Assembly (NCBI RefSeq): GCF_001922575.1
Contig: NZ_MRCI01000001.1
Coordinates: forward strand, 2,790,001 to 2,854,000
DNA: 64,000 nucleotides
Origin: Neptunomonas phycophila
GTDB taxonomy: Bacteria > Pseudomonadota > Gammaproteobacteria > Pseudomonadales > Balneatricaceae
Reading direction: 5' to 3'
Positions 55,191 to 64,000 of the stretch are shown here, piece after piece. The translations under genes and the position numbers were made by a program. The notes beneath the pieces are model-generated. The model worked only from the letters and a program-made list of their open reading frames with translations, had not been told where the DNA came from and searched no databases. Positions within the stretch are counted from its first letter, which is position 1. Each line of letters opens with the position of its first letter.

Positions 55191-58100
55191 ATGACTCAGA
55201 AAAACCGCATCCCGTCCGGTGGCCTAATCAACCGCGCTAAACCGGTTACGTTTACCTACAACGGCAAAAGCTACCCAGGCTTTGAAGGCGATACCATTGC
55301 CTCGGCATTGCTGGCTAATGGTGTTGATATTGTAGGCCGTAGCTTCAAATACAGCCGCCCTCGCGGCTTAATAGCGGCTGGCGCTGAAGAGCCCAATGGC
55401 ATTCTACAAGTAGGAGCCAGCGAAGCAACTCAAGTCCCTAACGTACGTGCCACCCAACAAATGCTGTTTGATGGTTTAGTGTGCGAGTCCACCAACGGCT
55501 GGCCAAACGCTAATTTTGATTTGATGGGCGCGATTGGCAAAGTCGGCGGGAAGATGATGCCCCCAGGCTTTTATTACAAAACCTTTATGTTCCCGCAGTC
55601 TATGTGGTCAACGTATGAGAAAGTCATTCGTAAAGCAGCCGGTTTTGGACGATCACCATTAGAAACCGACCCCGACACTTACGACCATATCAACCAGCAT
55701 TGCGATGTCATGATCGCAGGTGCAGGCCCTGCTGGTTTGGCAGCCGCCTTGTTTTCGGCAAATAGCGGTTTGCGCGTCATTATTGCGGATGAGCAAAGCG
55801 AATTAGGTGGATCGTTACTCAGCAGCAAAGAGCAAATAAACGGTAAACCCGCGTTAGACTGGGTGCGCGATATAGCCGCCAACTTGTCAGCTCACCCGAA
55901 CGTGAGCGTGCTGACGCATGCGACGGTGAATGGCTATCACGACCATAACTTCTTAACCATCCACCAGCGCCTCACAGACCACATAAGCGATAAAGCGCCA
56001 AATGGTCAGGTACGTCAGCGCATGCATAAGGTCCGTGCGCATCAAGTAATTTTAGCCACCGGTGCGCATGAGCGGCCTCTAGTATATGGCAACAATGACT
56101 TACCGGGGTCGATGATTGCTTCTGCCGTTTCAACCTATATTAATCGCTTTGGCGTAGTGCCGGGTGAATCGCTAGTGCTAATGACAACCAATGATTACGC
56201 CTATCAAGCGGCTATTGATTGGCACGAGTCCGGTCGCGAGGTTGTTGCTATTGTCGATACTCGCGCAAACCCCGAAGGAGACCGGATCTCTCGTGCGAAG
56301 TCGCTAGGCATCAAGGTTATTACCGGATCAGCGGTGATTGATACCCAAGGCAAAAAGCGCGTAACCGGCGTATCAGTAGCGCCCATTAATGCGATGGGCG
56401 ATAGTGTCACGGGTAAACCTACACAGCTGAGCTGCGACACAGTGGCGTCTTCCGGTGGTTGGAGCCCTGTTATCCACCTATCCTGCCATACAGGTAGCCG
56501 CCCGCAATGGCGTGATGACTTAATTGCGTTTGTACCGGGAAAACCAGACCGCTCACAACTCACCGCTGGGGGCATAAACGCAACCTACGCACTCAATGAT
56601 GTCATCAATGAAGGCTTCAACGCCGCACAAGAAGCGATCTTGGCATGCCAGAAAACACCAGCCGACCGTCCGGTTGTGTCGATTGATTCGGTGGTAGAGG
56701 CGGCATCAATGGCGCTATTCCTCGTGCCTCATACAGCAAAGCCTTCTCGTGCACCAAAACAATTTGTTGATTATCAAAATGACGTGACAGCAGCAGGTAT
56801 CCAACTAGCTGCACGCGAAGGTTTCGAGTCCATCGAGCATGTTAAGCGTTACACGGCGCTAGGGTTTGGCACAGACCAAGGCAAGCTAGGCAATATTAAC
56901 GGTATGGCCATCACCGCCCAAACACTCGGAAAAACCATCCCTGAAACCGGTACTACGGTCTTCCGCCCAAACTATACGCCCGTTACGTTTGGTGCCATTG
57001 CCGGTATGCACTGTAAGTCTCTATTCGACCCGGAACGCTACACTGCCATGCATAGCTGGCACCTAGAACACGGGGCTAAATTTGAGGATGTAGGTAACTG
57101 GAAACGCCCGTGGTATTACCCCAAAGCAGGTGAATCCATGCAAGAAGCGCTGAACCGCGAATGCCAAGCAACGCGTAACAGCGTCGGCATTTTAGATGCA
57201 TCAACTTTGGGCAAAATAGATATCCAAGGCAAAGACGCTCGTGAGTTCTTAGGGCGCGTATATAGTAATGCTTGGGCAAAACTAGCCGTTGGAAAATGCC
57301 GGTACGGACTCATGTGTCACGAAGACGGCATGGTCTTTGATGACGGCGTGACATCATGCCTAGGTGAGAACCATTTTTTGATGACCACCACAACAGGCGG
57401 AGCGGCGGGAGTCCTCGAATGGCTCGAGCTTTATCACCAAACCGAGTGGCCTGAGCTTGAAGTGTACTTCACATCAGTAACCGATCATTGGGCAACGATG
57501 ACCATATCAGGGCCAAACTCACGCGCGTTATTGTCTGAACTATGTGACGATATCGATCTCGATAAAGAAGCGTTCAAATTTATGGATTGGCGAGCCGGCA
57601 CGGTAGCGGGCGTTCCTGCCAGAGTGTTCCGAATCTCGTTTACGGGGGAGCTGTCTTACGAAATTAACGTCCAGGCCAACTTCGGACTACACGTATGGGA
57701 AAAACTGTTTGCACAGGGTGCTAAATACAACCTAACACCTTACGGCACTGAAACCATGCATGTTCTGCGTGCTGAGAAAGGCTTTGTGATTGTCGGCCAA
57801 GATACAGATGGATCCGTGACACCTCACGACTTAGGTATGAGCTGGTGCGTGTCTGACGGCAAACCATTTAGCTATATTGGTAAACGCGGTATGCACCGTG
57901 AGGACAACTTACGCAAAGACCGTAAACAGCTGGTCGGTTTAAAAACTAAAGATCCACACCAAGTCATTCCTGAAGGCGCACAAGCCGTTGCCACGCCAGA
58001 GGTAGCAGTACCGATGGAAATGCTAGGCCATGTTAGCTCCAGCTACTACAGCGCAAATTTAGGTCATAGCATCGCTATGGGCTTTATTCGTGATGGCCTC

Positions 58101-58211
58101 AACAAAATAGGCGATACCGTTTACTACCCTCAGCGCGACGGTTCCGTAATAGAAGCTGAAATTTGCAGTCCAATTTTTCTCGATCCTAAAGGGGAACGCC
58201 AGCATGTCTGA
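55191..58211 (+). CDS. soxA: Sarcosine oxidase subunit alpha (SoxA)
   Basis: A 1006-residue multidomain subunit. An N-terminal 2Fe-2S-like fold without cluster cysteines lies at about 15-100 (FEGDTIASALLANGVDIVGRSFKYSRPRG). A pyridine nucleotide-disulfide oxidoreductase part at about 170-480 begins DVMIAGAGPAGLAAALFSAN. The folate-binding GcvT-like part covers about 600-1000 (TLGKIDIQGKDAREFLGRVYSN, then RAEKGFVIVGQDTDG). It passes the methylene group to tetrahydrofolate. Its end overlaps soxG by 8 bases. Confidence 0.95.
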   Translation: MTQKNRIPSGGLINRAKPVTFTYNGKSYPGFEGDTIASALLANGVDIVGRSFKYSRPRGLIAAGAEEPNGILQVGASEATQVPNVRATQQMLFDGLVCESTNGWPNANFDLMGAIGKVGGKMMPPGFYYKTFMFPQSMWSTYEKVIRKAAGFGRSPLETDPDTYDHINQHCDVMIAGAGPAGLAAALFSANSGLRVIIADEQSELGGSLLSSKEQINGKPALDWVRDIAANLSAHPNVSVLTHATVNGYHDHNFLTIHQRLTDHISDKAPNGQVRQRMHKVRAHQVILATGAHERPLVYGNNDLPGSMIASAVSTYINRFGVVPGESLVLMTTNDYAYQAAIDWHESGREVVAIVDTRANPEGDRISRAKSLGIKVITGSAVIDTQGKKRVTGVSVAPINAMGDSVTGKPTQLSCDTVASSGGWSPVIHLSCHTGSRPQWRDDLIAFVPGKPDRSQLTAGGINATYALNDVINEGFNAAQEAILACQKTPADRPVVSIDSVVEAASMALFLVPHTAKPSRAPKQFVDYQNDVTAAGIQLAAREGFESIEHVKRYTALGFGTDQGKLGNINGMAITAQTLGKTIPETGTTVFRPNYTPVTFGAIAGMHCKSLFDPERYTAMHSWHLEHGAKFEDVGNWKRPWYYPKAGESMQEALNRECQATRNSVGILDASTLGKIDIQGKDAREFLGRVYSNAWAKLAVGKCRYGLMCHEDGMVFDDGVTSCLGENHFLMTTTTGGAAGVLEWLELYHQTEWPELEVYFTSVTDHWATMTISGPNSRALLSELCDDIDLDKEAFKFMDWRAGTVAGVPARVFRISFTGELSYEINVQANFGLHVWEKLFAQGAKYNLTPYGTETMHVLRAEKGFVIVGQDTDGSVTPHDLGMSWCVSDGKPFSYIGKRGMHREDNLRKDRKQLVGLKTKDPHQVIPEGAQAVATPEVAVPMEMLGHVSSSYYSANLGHSIAMGFIRDGLNKIGDTVYYPQRDGSVIEAEICSPIFLDPKGERQHV

Positions 58212-58872
58212 TCTGAATACACCGCAAGCACCCGCTTCTTATGAACACCACTGCGCAAGCTTGAACCAACAACCTCCCGAAGTTGCTGGGCAATCCCCCT
58301 TACATCACGCGGATCTAGCCACCCATGCGTCACAGGGACCTGCTCAGGGGAATGTCATCTTTCGTGAACTCCCTTTGCTGGGGCATCTCACACTCAGAGG
58401 GAGCCAAAGTAACACGAGCTTTATGCAGGGCTGTGCGTCAGTGTTAGGTATCCCACTGCCCATTACGCCGTTAAGTATGGTCACTCACCACGATGTCTCT
58501 ATTCGATGGATCAGCCCTGATGAGTGGCTTGTTATTTTACCAAACAGCCAAGCCTTTGCCGTTGAACAGTCATTACGCGCTTGTATTACGGGCCATTACA
58601 GCATTGTTAACGTGAGCGGAGGTCAAACACTGATCGAACTAAGCGGTCCTGACGCTGTTAATGTGCTAAAAAAGAGTATGTCGCTGGACGTACACCCGAG
58701 CGTTTTCCCTGTCGGCAAGGTGGCGAGTTCGTTATTTGCAAAAACGACGGCCATCCTCAGCCATACCGAGGACAACTGTTATCAGCTCGTAATACGCCGC
58801 AGCTTTTCAGACTACATCTGGCTCTGGATTCAAGCCGCCAGCCAAGAATACGGCTTAGTGGTGCGGACGTAA
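58204..58872 (+). CDS. soxG: Sarcosine oxidase subunit gamma (SoxG)
   Basis: A 222-residue subunit, GcvT-like (SWISPDEWLVILP-type region seen as RWISPDEWLVILPN, and LIELSGPDAVNVLKKSMSLDVHPSVFPVGKVASSLFAKTTAIL). It completes the heterotetramer. The start overlaps the soxA stop by 8 bases; AAGGGGAA is the ribosome site. The first 50 residues are variable and polar. Confidence 0.93.
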   Translation: MSDLNTPQAPASYEHHCASLNQQPPEVAGQSPLHHADLATHASQGPAQGNVIFRELPLLGHLTLRGSQSNTSFMQGCASVLGIPLPITPLSMVTHHDVSIRWISPDEWLVILPNSQAFAVEQSLRACITGHYSIVNVSGGQTLIELSGPDAVNVLKKSMSLDVHPSVFPVGKVASSLFAKTTAILSHTEDNCYQLVIRRSFSDYIWLWIQAASQEYGLVVRT

Positions 58873-58896
58873 TCCGCACCCCAATGAGGACACAGC

Positions 58897-59763
58897 ATGC
58901 CTAAACTGACGAATGATTGGATTTTTACTGCCCACTGCCCAAGCCTTATTGGAACCGTAGATGTTGTGACGCGCTTTATGGCAGACAGCGGAAATTACAT
59001 TGATGAAATTCATTCTTTTGATGATCGCGTCTCAGGGCAATTTTTTATACGCATCGAATTTCACCCACAGGACGAAACCTTTACTGAAACAGGCTTCAAT
59101 GACGCCTTCGCTGAGCGAGCCAAACCATTCGGCATGACATGGTCACTAACTCCGCCAGGTTACCGAGCAAAGGTTGCTATTTTAGTATCTAAGTTTGATC
59201 ACTGCCTCAATGATCTCTTGTACCGTCACCGCACGGGGCAACTACAAATCGACATTCCGGTGATTATTTCCAACCACCCTGATCTAAAGCCGCTGGCCGA
59301 GTGGCACGGCATTCCGTATTACCATCTACCCATCACACCAGATACTAAGCCACAGCAAGAAGCAGAAATCCTCAAATTGATCGATAAGTACAACGCCGAC
59401 CTTGTAGTATTAGCCCGTTACATGCAAGTGCTGTCTCCTGACATGTGCAACGCGCTTGACGGCAAAGCTATCAACATCCATCACTCATTACTGCCCGGTT
59501 TTAAAGGCGCAAAACCGTATCATCAAGCATGGGAAAAAGGCGTAAAAATGGTAGGTGCCACGGCACACTATGTGAACAACGATTTGGACGAAGGCCCCAT
59601 CATCACACAGGGTATACAAACGGTTGATCACGCCCATTACGCTGAAGACCTCGTCTCTAAGGGACAAGATATAGAACGGATCACGCTCTTTAACGCCGTA
59701 AGATACCATGTTGAAAAGCGTGTCTTCTTAAATGGCAAACGCACAGTTGTGTTTAGTAATTAA
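58897..59763 (+). CDS. purU: Formyltetrahydrofolate deformylase (PurU)
   Basis: A 288-residue enzyme that splits 10-formyl-tetrahydrofolate to formate and tetrahydrofolate. An ACT domain lies at about 7-85 (DWIFTAHCPSLIGTVDVVTRFMADSGNYIDEIHSFDD). The formyltransferase fold has VVLARYMQVLSPDMC and NIHHSLLPGFKGAKPYHQA, with the catalytic Asp in NDLDEGPII. It follows soxG by 24 bases, and in this place it recycles the one-carbon units made by sarcosine oxidase. Confidence 0.95.
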   Translation: MPKLTNDWIFTAHCPSLIGTVDVVTRFMADSGNYIDEIHSFDDRVSGQFFIRIEFHPQDETFTETGFNDAFAERAKPFGMTWSLTPPGYRAKVAILVSKFDHCLNDLLYRHRTGQLQIDIPVIISNHPDLKPLAEWHGIPYYHLPITPDTKPQQEAEILKLIDKYNADLVVLARYMQVLSPDMCNALDGKAINIHHSLLPGFKGAKPYHQAWEKGVKMVGATAHYVNNDLDEGPIITQGIQTVDHAHYAEDLVSKGQDIERITLFNAVRYHVEKRVFLNGKRTVVFSN

Positions 59764-59812
59764 GCGTCTAACTCGGCCAAACTGAGCATATTCTGAGCTA
59801 TGTAATAGGTAA

Positions 59813-59844
59813 CACACAGCGGGCACCCCGTTGCTCGCTGTGTG
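59813..59844 (+). other. Strong inverted repeat after purU
   Basis: A 13-bp stem CACACAGCGGGCA / TGCTCGCTGTGTG with one G-U pair and a 6-base loop CCCCGT. It lies 49 bases past the purU stop but has no T run, so it is either a Rho-type stabilising hairpin or an operator before the AraC gene. Confidence 0.6.
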
Positions 59845-59980
59845 CCAACTCAGTGCACACAACAGCATACTCGCCTCCGCATCATATATAAAACAGCAAC
59901 TTAGCCATTAAATATATTGGTATCTAAATTGCTACATCTTTGTTGCACTCTCCCATGTAACAAAGGCGGGCAAAGCAATC

Positions 59981-61048
59981 ATGGTCAAATCAACCTACCC
60001 ACATAAAGCATCTCTAGCTAAACAGCCTTGCGTGTCTAGTGTACTTGGCGCGGTTACCGTCGGATTGGAAGAGTTTATTACAGCACAAGGCGGTGAAAGC
60101 CGCGATGTATTGTCCCGCTCCGGATTGCACAGCCGATCCTATGAGCAACCGAATCAGCACATCCCCTTGAAACACTACTGTAATTCTATGCATGAAGCCG
60201 CACGATCAACTGGAAATGAACACTTTGGGCTATGGTTTGGCGAGCAGTTTCAACCAGAGGGGCTAGGGCTGTTTGGTTTATATGCAATTACCTCTGCAGA
60301 TTTACGCTCGGCATTGCTGGGAATGCGTGACCATTTTCCTGTATTCCAGCGTAATAGCTTACTCAATGTTTATGTTGAGAAAGATATTTGCGAAGTTGAG
60401 TACCGCTTACTCGACGGCGAAATTATGGATCGACGCCAAGACGCTGAGTTAACGATAGGTATGATCAATAATGTGATTAAACGCGCCATGGGGCCCAACT
60501 GGGCACCTCTTGCGATTGATTTTCAGCACCCCGCCCTAGTTGACGCCAAACCTCATCGCGATGCCTTTAAATGCGACGTTTCATTCCAACGTGAGCGAAA
60601 CCTTATCCGGTTTAAAGCAGATGTGTTAGAGCAAACGATGCCTAACGCTGATCCTATGCTTAACAATGTCAGCATAGGCAGTATGCTGCAGTTGGCGAAC
60701 GTTAACCTACCTGAGCTTTCCGTTAGCCAACGGGTAAAAAGTGAAATCATAGAGCTCTTGCCTCAGGGAGAGGCATGCCTTGATCTTGTCTGCTGCCGTT
60801 TAAATATGTCGGCCCGCTCATTGCAACGACGGTTAGCTCAAGAGCAGCAATCCTTTAAAAGTGTCCTCGATGAAGTGCGCGAAGAACTGGCCATCTACTA
60901 TTTGAGCTATCACAACGTCAATATTTCTGAAATTGCTTATCGGCTGGGGTACTCAGAACTCAGTGCTTTCACTCGTGCTTTTTTTCGCTGGAAAAATACC
61001 AGCCCCTCAGAATGGCGCCTAATGTCAAGTAACCAGCTTCTAGGGTAA
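59981..61048 (+). CDS. AraC family regulator with arabinose_bd-type N domain
   Basis: A 355-residue regulator of the OruR/ArgR-like AraC group. The N-terminal ligand domain (PF12625 type) runs at about 25-215 (IPLKHYCNSMHEAARSTGNEHFGLWFGEQFQPEGLGLFGLYAITSADLRSALL). The helix-turn-helix pair lies at about 255-345 (LDLVCCRLNMSARSLQRRLAQEQQSFKSVLDEVREELAIYYL, ISEIAYRLGYSELSAFTRAFFRWKNTSPSEWR). It stands 59 bases before the glutamine-synthetase-like gene in the same direction, so it is the likely local activator of that operon. Confidence 0.9.
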   Translation: MVKSTYPHKASLAKQPCVSSVLGAVTVGLEEFITAQGGESRDVLSRSGLHSRSYEQPNQHIPLKHYCNSMHEAARSTGNEHFGLWFGEQFQPEGLGLFGLYAITSADLRSALLGMRDHFPVFQRNSLLNVYVEKDICEVEYRLLDGEIMDRRQDAELTIGMINNVIKRAMGPNWAPLAIDFQHPALVDAKPHRDAFKCDVSFQRERNLIRFKADVLEQTMPNADPMLNNVSIGSMLQLANVNLPELSVSQRVKSEIIELLPQGEACLDLVCCRLNMSARSLQRRLAQEQQSFKSVLDEVREELAIYYLSYHNVNISEIAYRLGYSELSAFTRAFFRWKNTSPSEWRLMSSNQLLG

Positions 61049-61107
61049 AACGTTATTCCTTTTAGCTTTGAGATACTGCTTTCATTCTAACTCGCAGGAT
61101 GAAAACA

Positions 61108-62541
61108 ATGTCTCAGATTAGTAGTCTTTTCCCTCCTCTTTGCACAACACACTCTAATCCGGTTAATCCAGAGCTCTCTGCTTCATGTATTTGGAACTGC
61201 CCAGAACACAACGCATTAGAGGCCGCACAGGCTTTTCTTAGTGCGCACAATGTTTCTTTTATTTTGGCACAATTTGTCGATATTCACGGCAGTATCAAAA
61301 GCAAATCCGTTCCTGTTCATTGCTTAGCCTCTTTAGTATCCGATGGAGCTGGGTTTGCTGGTGCCGCCGTCCAAGGCTTTACCATGTCGCCTCAAGACCC
61401 CGAATACATGTTAGTAGCCGACCTAACAACGCTAACCTTACTCCCTTGGTTACCTGGTTACGCACTAATACGTGGTACTGGCATGGTTGGAGATAGCGCC
61501 TATGCACTTGATTCTCGCAATTTACTCATCGAACAATGTGAACGATTACAGCAAAAAAACTGGCGTTTAATGACCGGGCTCGAACCTGAATTCTATCTAC
61601 TAAAACAAGATAGCGAAGGGAATGTTTCGACCTATGATGATACCGACAATCAAGAAAAGCCCACCTACAATTATCAAGGCATCACTCGCAACGCTCACAT
61701 CATTGAGCCTCTCTACTCAGCCCTTACAAAAGTCGGTTTAGATGTTTACCAAATTGACCATGAAGACGCGAACGGCCAGTACGAACTAAATTTTAAGTAT
61801 GACGAAGCCTTAAAAACCTCTGACCACATACAGTTTTTCAAAATGAGCGCTAAGGAAATAGCCAATAAACACGGCGCCTTGTGCAGCTTTTTACCTAAAC
61901 TCAGTGCCACAACCACAGGCAATGGGATGCATGTGCATTGCTCACTGGTTGATAGTGAAGGCTCAAATCTTTTTAATGATGACAACGACCCCCATCAGAT
62001 GGGCTTATCTGCACTAGCCTATCAGTTTATTGCGGGCATTATGGCCCATGCAAAAGGGCTGACTGCACTTTTGTGTCCAAGCGTTAATTCATACAAGCGC
62101 CTCATATCTGGCACACCTGATCGACCTAGTTGGGCCCCCGTATACATCGCCTACGGGGACAATAATCGCTCAGCTATGCTTCGAATTCCTTATGGGCGTA
62201 TCGAAATTCGCATTGGCGATAGCAGTATGAACACCTACTTAGCGACAGCAGCCATTATCGCCGCTGGCCTGGACGGTATCGAACGTAAACTAACACCTCC
62301 CGACCCCATCAATATTAACTTTTTTTCGTTAACTAACGAGCAAATCAACACTCTGCAAGTTGATCGTCTACCAGAAAACCTCAGCGAAGCTATCAACGAA
62401 TTAGAAAAAGATCCCTTTTTTGCAGAAGCCCTAGGCGAAGAGTTTATCGATAACTTTATACGCATAAAGCGTGAGGAGTGGCAGCGTTACCACCTGCAAG
62501 TTAGTGATTGGGAAATTAAAGAATACTTATCTTTTTATTAA
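61108..62541 (+). CDS. Type III glutamine synthetase-like (gamma-glutamyl) ligase
   Basis: A 477-residue ligase. The beta-grasp start has FVDIHGSIKSKSVPV. Metal and glutamate residues of the catalytic domain are in GLEPEFYLL, HEDANGQYELNF and GNGMHVHCSL; phosphate and ATP Arg are in NNRSAMLRIP and GRIEIRIGDSS. The end DWEIKEYLSFY fits the GlnT/GmaS-type branch, whose members join glutamate to methylamine or other amines. I prefer the ATG at 61108 because AGGA lies 8 bases before it; 61099 adds three residues. It starts the run ligase-dioxygenase-amidotransferase. The amine is unknown. Confidence 0.88.
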   Translation: MSQISSLFPPLCTTHSNPVNPELSASCIWNCPEHNALEAAQAFLSAHNVSFILAQFVDIHGSIKSKSVPVHCLASLVSDGAGFAGAAVQGFTMSPQDPEYMLVADLTTLTLLPWLPGYALIRGTGMVGDSAYALDSRNLLIEQCERLQQKNWRLMTGLEPEFYLLKQDSEGNVSTYDDTDNQEKPTYNYQGITRNAHIIEPLYSALTKVGLDVYQIDHEDANGQYELNFKYDEALKTSDHIQFFKMSAKEIANKHGALCSFLPKLSATTTGNGMHVHCSLVDSEGSNLFNDDNDPHQMGLSALAYQFIAGIMAHAKGLTALLCPSVNSYKRLISGTPDRPSWAPVYIAYGDNNRSAMLRIPYGRIEIRIGDSSMNTYLATAAIIAAGLDGIERKLTPPDPININFFSLTNEQINTLQVDRLPENLSEAINELEKDPFFAEALGEEFIDNFIRIKREEWQRYHLQVSDWEIKEYLSFY

Positions 62542-62556
62542 TGGGGAAACTCGCAC

Positions 62557-63420
62557 ATGCTCACATTAACTGACGCTCAGGTTGCTCAATTTAAACATGA
62601 TGGATTCCTTATTGTGGATAAAATCATCGAGCCTGAGCACGCTATTGAAATACGGGAACGCTTCACTGAAATTTTTGAACAAGGGAAATACCAGACGGGT
62701 ATAAAGCCTGACGAAGTTAATTTACCGCAAGGCAACCCGCCTTATACCATGCAAATTTGTAACGCATGGAAGTCTGACCTTGGCGTTGCCCGCCAAGTTT
62801 TATCTGAGTATATGGGACAAGCTTGTGCACAACTTGGAGGCTGGTCGGGCACGCGTTTGATGATCGACAATTTGCTGTGGAAGCCCCCACAAGGCCGATC
62901 TATTGGCTTTCATCAAGACAGCATGTACTCGCTCTGGATTGACAAGCCCGCATTAGTGAGTTGCTGGATAGCTCTGGATCAGACCACGGCTGAAGGCGGT
63001 ACCTTGGTATACATCAAAGGCTCACATAAATGGGGCGAAGCCAAACCTATCATGCAATTCCACGGCCCTGAAGACGACCTTAAAGAAGTCAGAGAATGGG
63101 CACAAACCTATGGTTTTGAACTAGAGCTTGTTCCTGTGGTGGTTCCACCCGGGGGAGGCGCCTTCCATGATGGTTGGTTATGGCATGGATCCCGAATTAA
63201 CCAAGCCGACGTCGCGCGGCGCGCTATAGCAATGCACTGCTTCCAATCAGATATCCAATTTAACCCTGATTTAATGACCGTAGGTAACGGGCCTATTTAC
63301 GGGCGCTATAAGAAATTTGGTTCAAACGAAGTTGATGAAAGCTACTTCCCAATCATTTGGCGTGAAGATGGATATCGCACCCCTGGGCTAGACGACTACT
63401 TAGAAAAAGGTATTTTCTGA
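62557..63420 (+). CDS. PhyH-type Fe(II)/2-oxoglutarate dioxygenase
   Basis: A 287-residue member of the phytanoyl-CoA dioxygenase family. Iron ligands are H119 and D121 (FHQDSMYSLW) and H210 (WHGSRIN); the 2-oxoglutarate Arg is R221 or R222. The family frame FKHDGFLIVDKII and PGGGAFHDGWLWHGS is typical. It hydroxylates a small molecule with O2 and 2-oxoglutarate. It begins 15 bases after the ligase stop and its own stop overlaps the next start (TGATG), so they are co-translated. Confidence 0.9.
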   Translation: MLTLTDAQVAQFKHDGFLIVDKIIEPEHAIEIRERFTEIFEQGKYQTGIKPDEVNLPQGNPPYTMQICNAWKSDLGVARQVLSEYMGQACAQLGGWSGTRLMIDNLLWKPPQGRSIGFHQDSMYSLWIDKPALVSCWIALDQTTAEGGTLVYIKGSHKWGEAKPIMQFHGPEDDLKEVREWAQTYGFELELVPVVVPPGGGAFHDGWLWHGSRINQADVARRAIAMHCFQSDIQFNPDLMTVGNGPIYGRYKKFGSNEVDESYFPIIWREDGYRTPGLDDYLEKGIF

Positions 63421-64000
63421 TGAATATTATTGCAATTATGGCCGGAGGAATGGATGGCCCTGTAGAGTCAGGCACGATAGGTCGCGTCATCGAACAACGT
63501 GGTGGTACTCTGCACTGGTTTTACCGTCGATCGGACGATGGCTTCCCTTTCGATATACAAGCCTATGATGCGCTTATCGTGTTCGGTGGCGAAGTCAGCG
63601 TCCATGATCCCGCACTCAAACCCTACTTCGATGACTTATCTGCTTTGATACATCGCTTCTATGCAGCCAAGAAACCCATTTTAGGATCGTGTCTTGGTTG
63701 CCAAGCGATAGCCTATGCCTTTGGTGCTAAAGTGAAACCCCAAGGCTTTTTAGAATACGGATTCACGCAATTAACACTTGAAGACGATTGCCAAACGGAC
63801 CCACTCCTACACGATCTAGCCTGCCATCAACACCTATTCGAGATGCACTCCGACACCTTTGATTTGCCGATCGGCGCCATACGGTTAATGAGTGGCACCG
63901 ACGTGGCTAACCAAGCGTATCGTATTGGCGATAACACGTACGGTTTCCAATGTCACTTCGAGGTGAGCCCCGAAATCGTCAGTACATGGACGCACCGAGA
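63420..64000 (+). CDS. Class I glutamine amidotransferase-like protein, 3' truncated by window end
   Basis: The frame runs open to the window end (193 codons). It has the class I triad of the GATase fold: nucleophile C91 in GSCLGCQAIAYAFGA, H179 and E181 in FQCHFEV. The oxyanion region VFGGEVSVHDP matches this group (COG0518-like). Stand-alone versions cut gamma-glutamyl amides, e.g. PuuD and the aniline-pathway hydrolase. The ATG at 63420 overlaps the dioxygenase stop by one base. I infer removal of a gamma-glutamyl group in a three-step pathway. Confidence 0.85.
   Translation, partial: MNIIAIMAGGMDGPVESGTIGRVIEQRGGTLHWFYRRSDDGFPFDIQAYDALIVFGGEVSVHDPALKPYFDDLSALIHRFYAAKKPILGSCLGCQAIAYAFGAKVKPQGFLEYGFTQLTLEDDCQTDPLLHDLACHQHLFEMHSDTFDLPIGAIRLMSGTDVANQAYRIGDNTYGFQCHFEVSPEIVSTWTHR

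Overview
The window looks like chromosome of a marine, Oceanospirillales- or Pseudomonas-like gammaproteobacterium. The evidence is a complete pqqABCDE operon with Pseudomonas-type erc/agm regulators, a zur-znuCB locus divergent from znuA, prlC beside a YheV-type zinc ribbon, and a soxBDAG-purU sarcosine operon. I see no insertion sequence, prophage or CRISPR array. Both window edges cut a gene.

Bases 1-17000 are mainly the control layer for PQQ-dependent alcohol oxidation. There is a NarL-type two-component pair beside a cupredoxin-like exported protein, an operon with the PQQ-associated substrate-binding protein, beta-propeller and ABC exporter, a rhodanese-like CxxxCW protein, an AgmR-type regulator, two hybrid kinases of the ErcS/NahK kind, a FIST sensor and the iron-type dehydrogenase ErcA. 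A porin, a DUF808 protein, a GNAT enzyme, a gamma-glutamylcyclotransferase and an M23 endopeptidase follow. The operon pqqABCDE plus an S9 peptidase (27467 down to 22251, minus strand) makes the cofactor. The PQQ dehydrogenase that should use it is not in the window.

Bases 27785-41700 hold two tRNA-Leu(CAG) genes, a zinc uptake locus with two Zur-type palindromes, a MATE exporter, a dCache chemoreceptor, HupE/UreJ, Tag glycosylase, YheV-like protein, oligopeptidase A, a gamma-class carbonic anhydrase, a divergent sigma-70 family factor and an orphan choline/betaine-binding protein.

Bases 41718-53308 form an iron-siderophore region: esterase, AraC regulator, TonB-dependent receptor, a chemoreceptor translationally coupled to an unknown exported protein, and a FecBCDE-like ABC importer. 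Two Fur-like boxes and a 21-bp-spaced direct repeat (a likely AraC operator) were found here.

Bases 53613-64000 are soxBDAG-purU (N-methyl oxidation with one-carbon disposal), then an AraC regulator followed by a tight run of a type III glutamine-synthetase-like ligase, a PhyH-type Fe(II)/2-oxoglutarate dioxygenase and a class I glutamine amidotransferase-like protein cut by the window end. This ligase-oxygenase-amidohydrolase set resembles the logic of gamma-glutamylation pathways (Puu, aniline degradation). It is the best candidate here for an undescribed catabolic system; its substrate is unknown.
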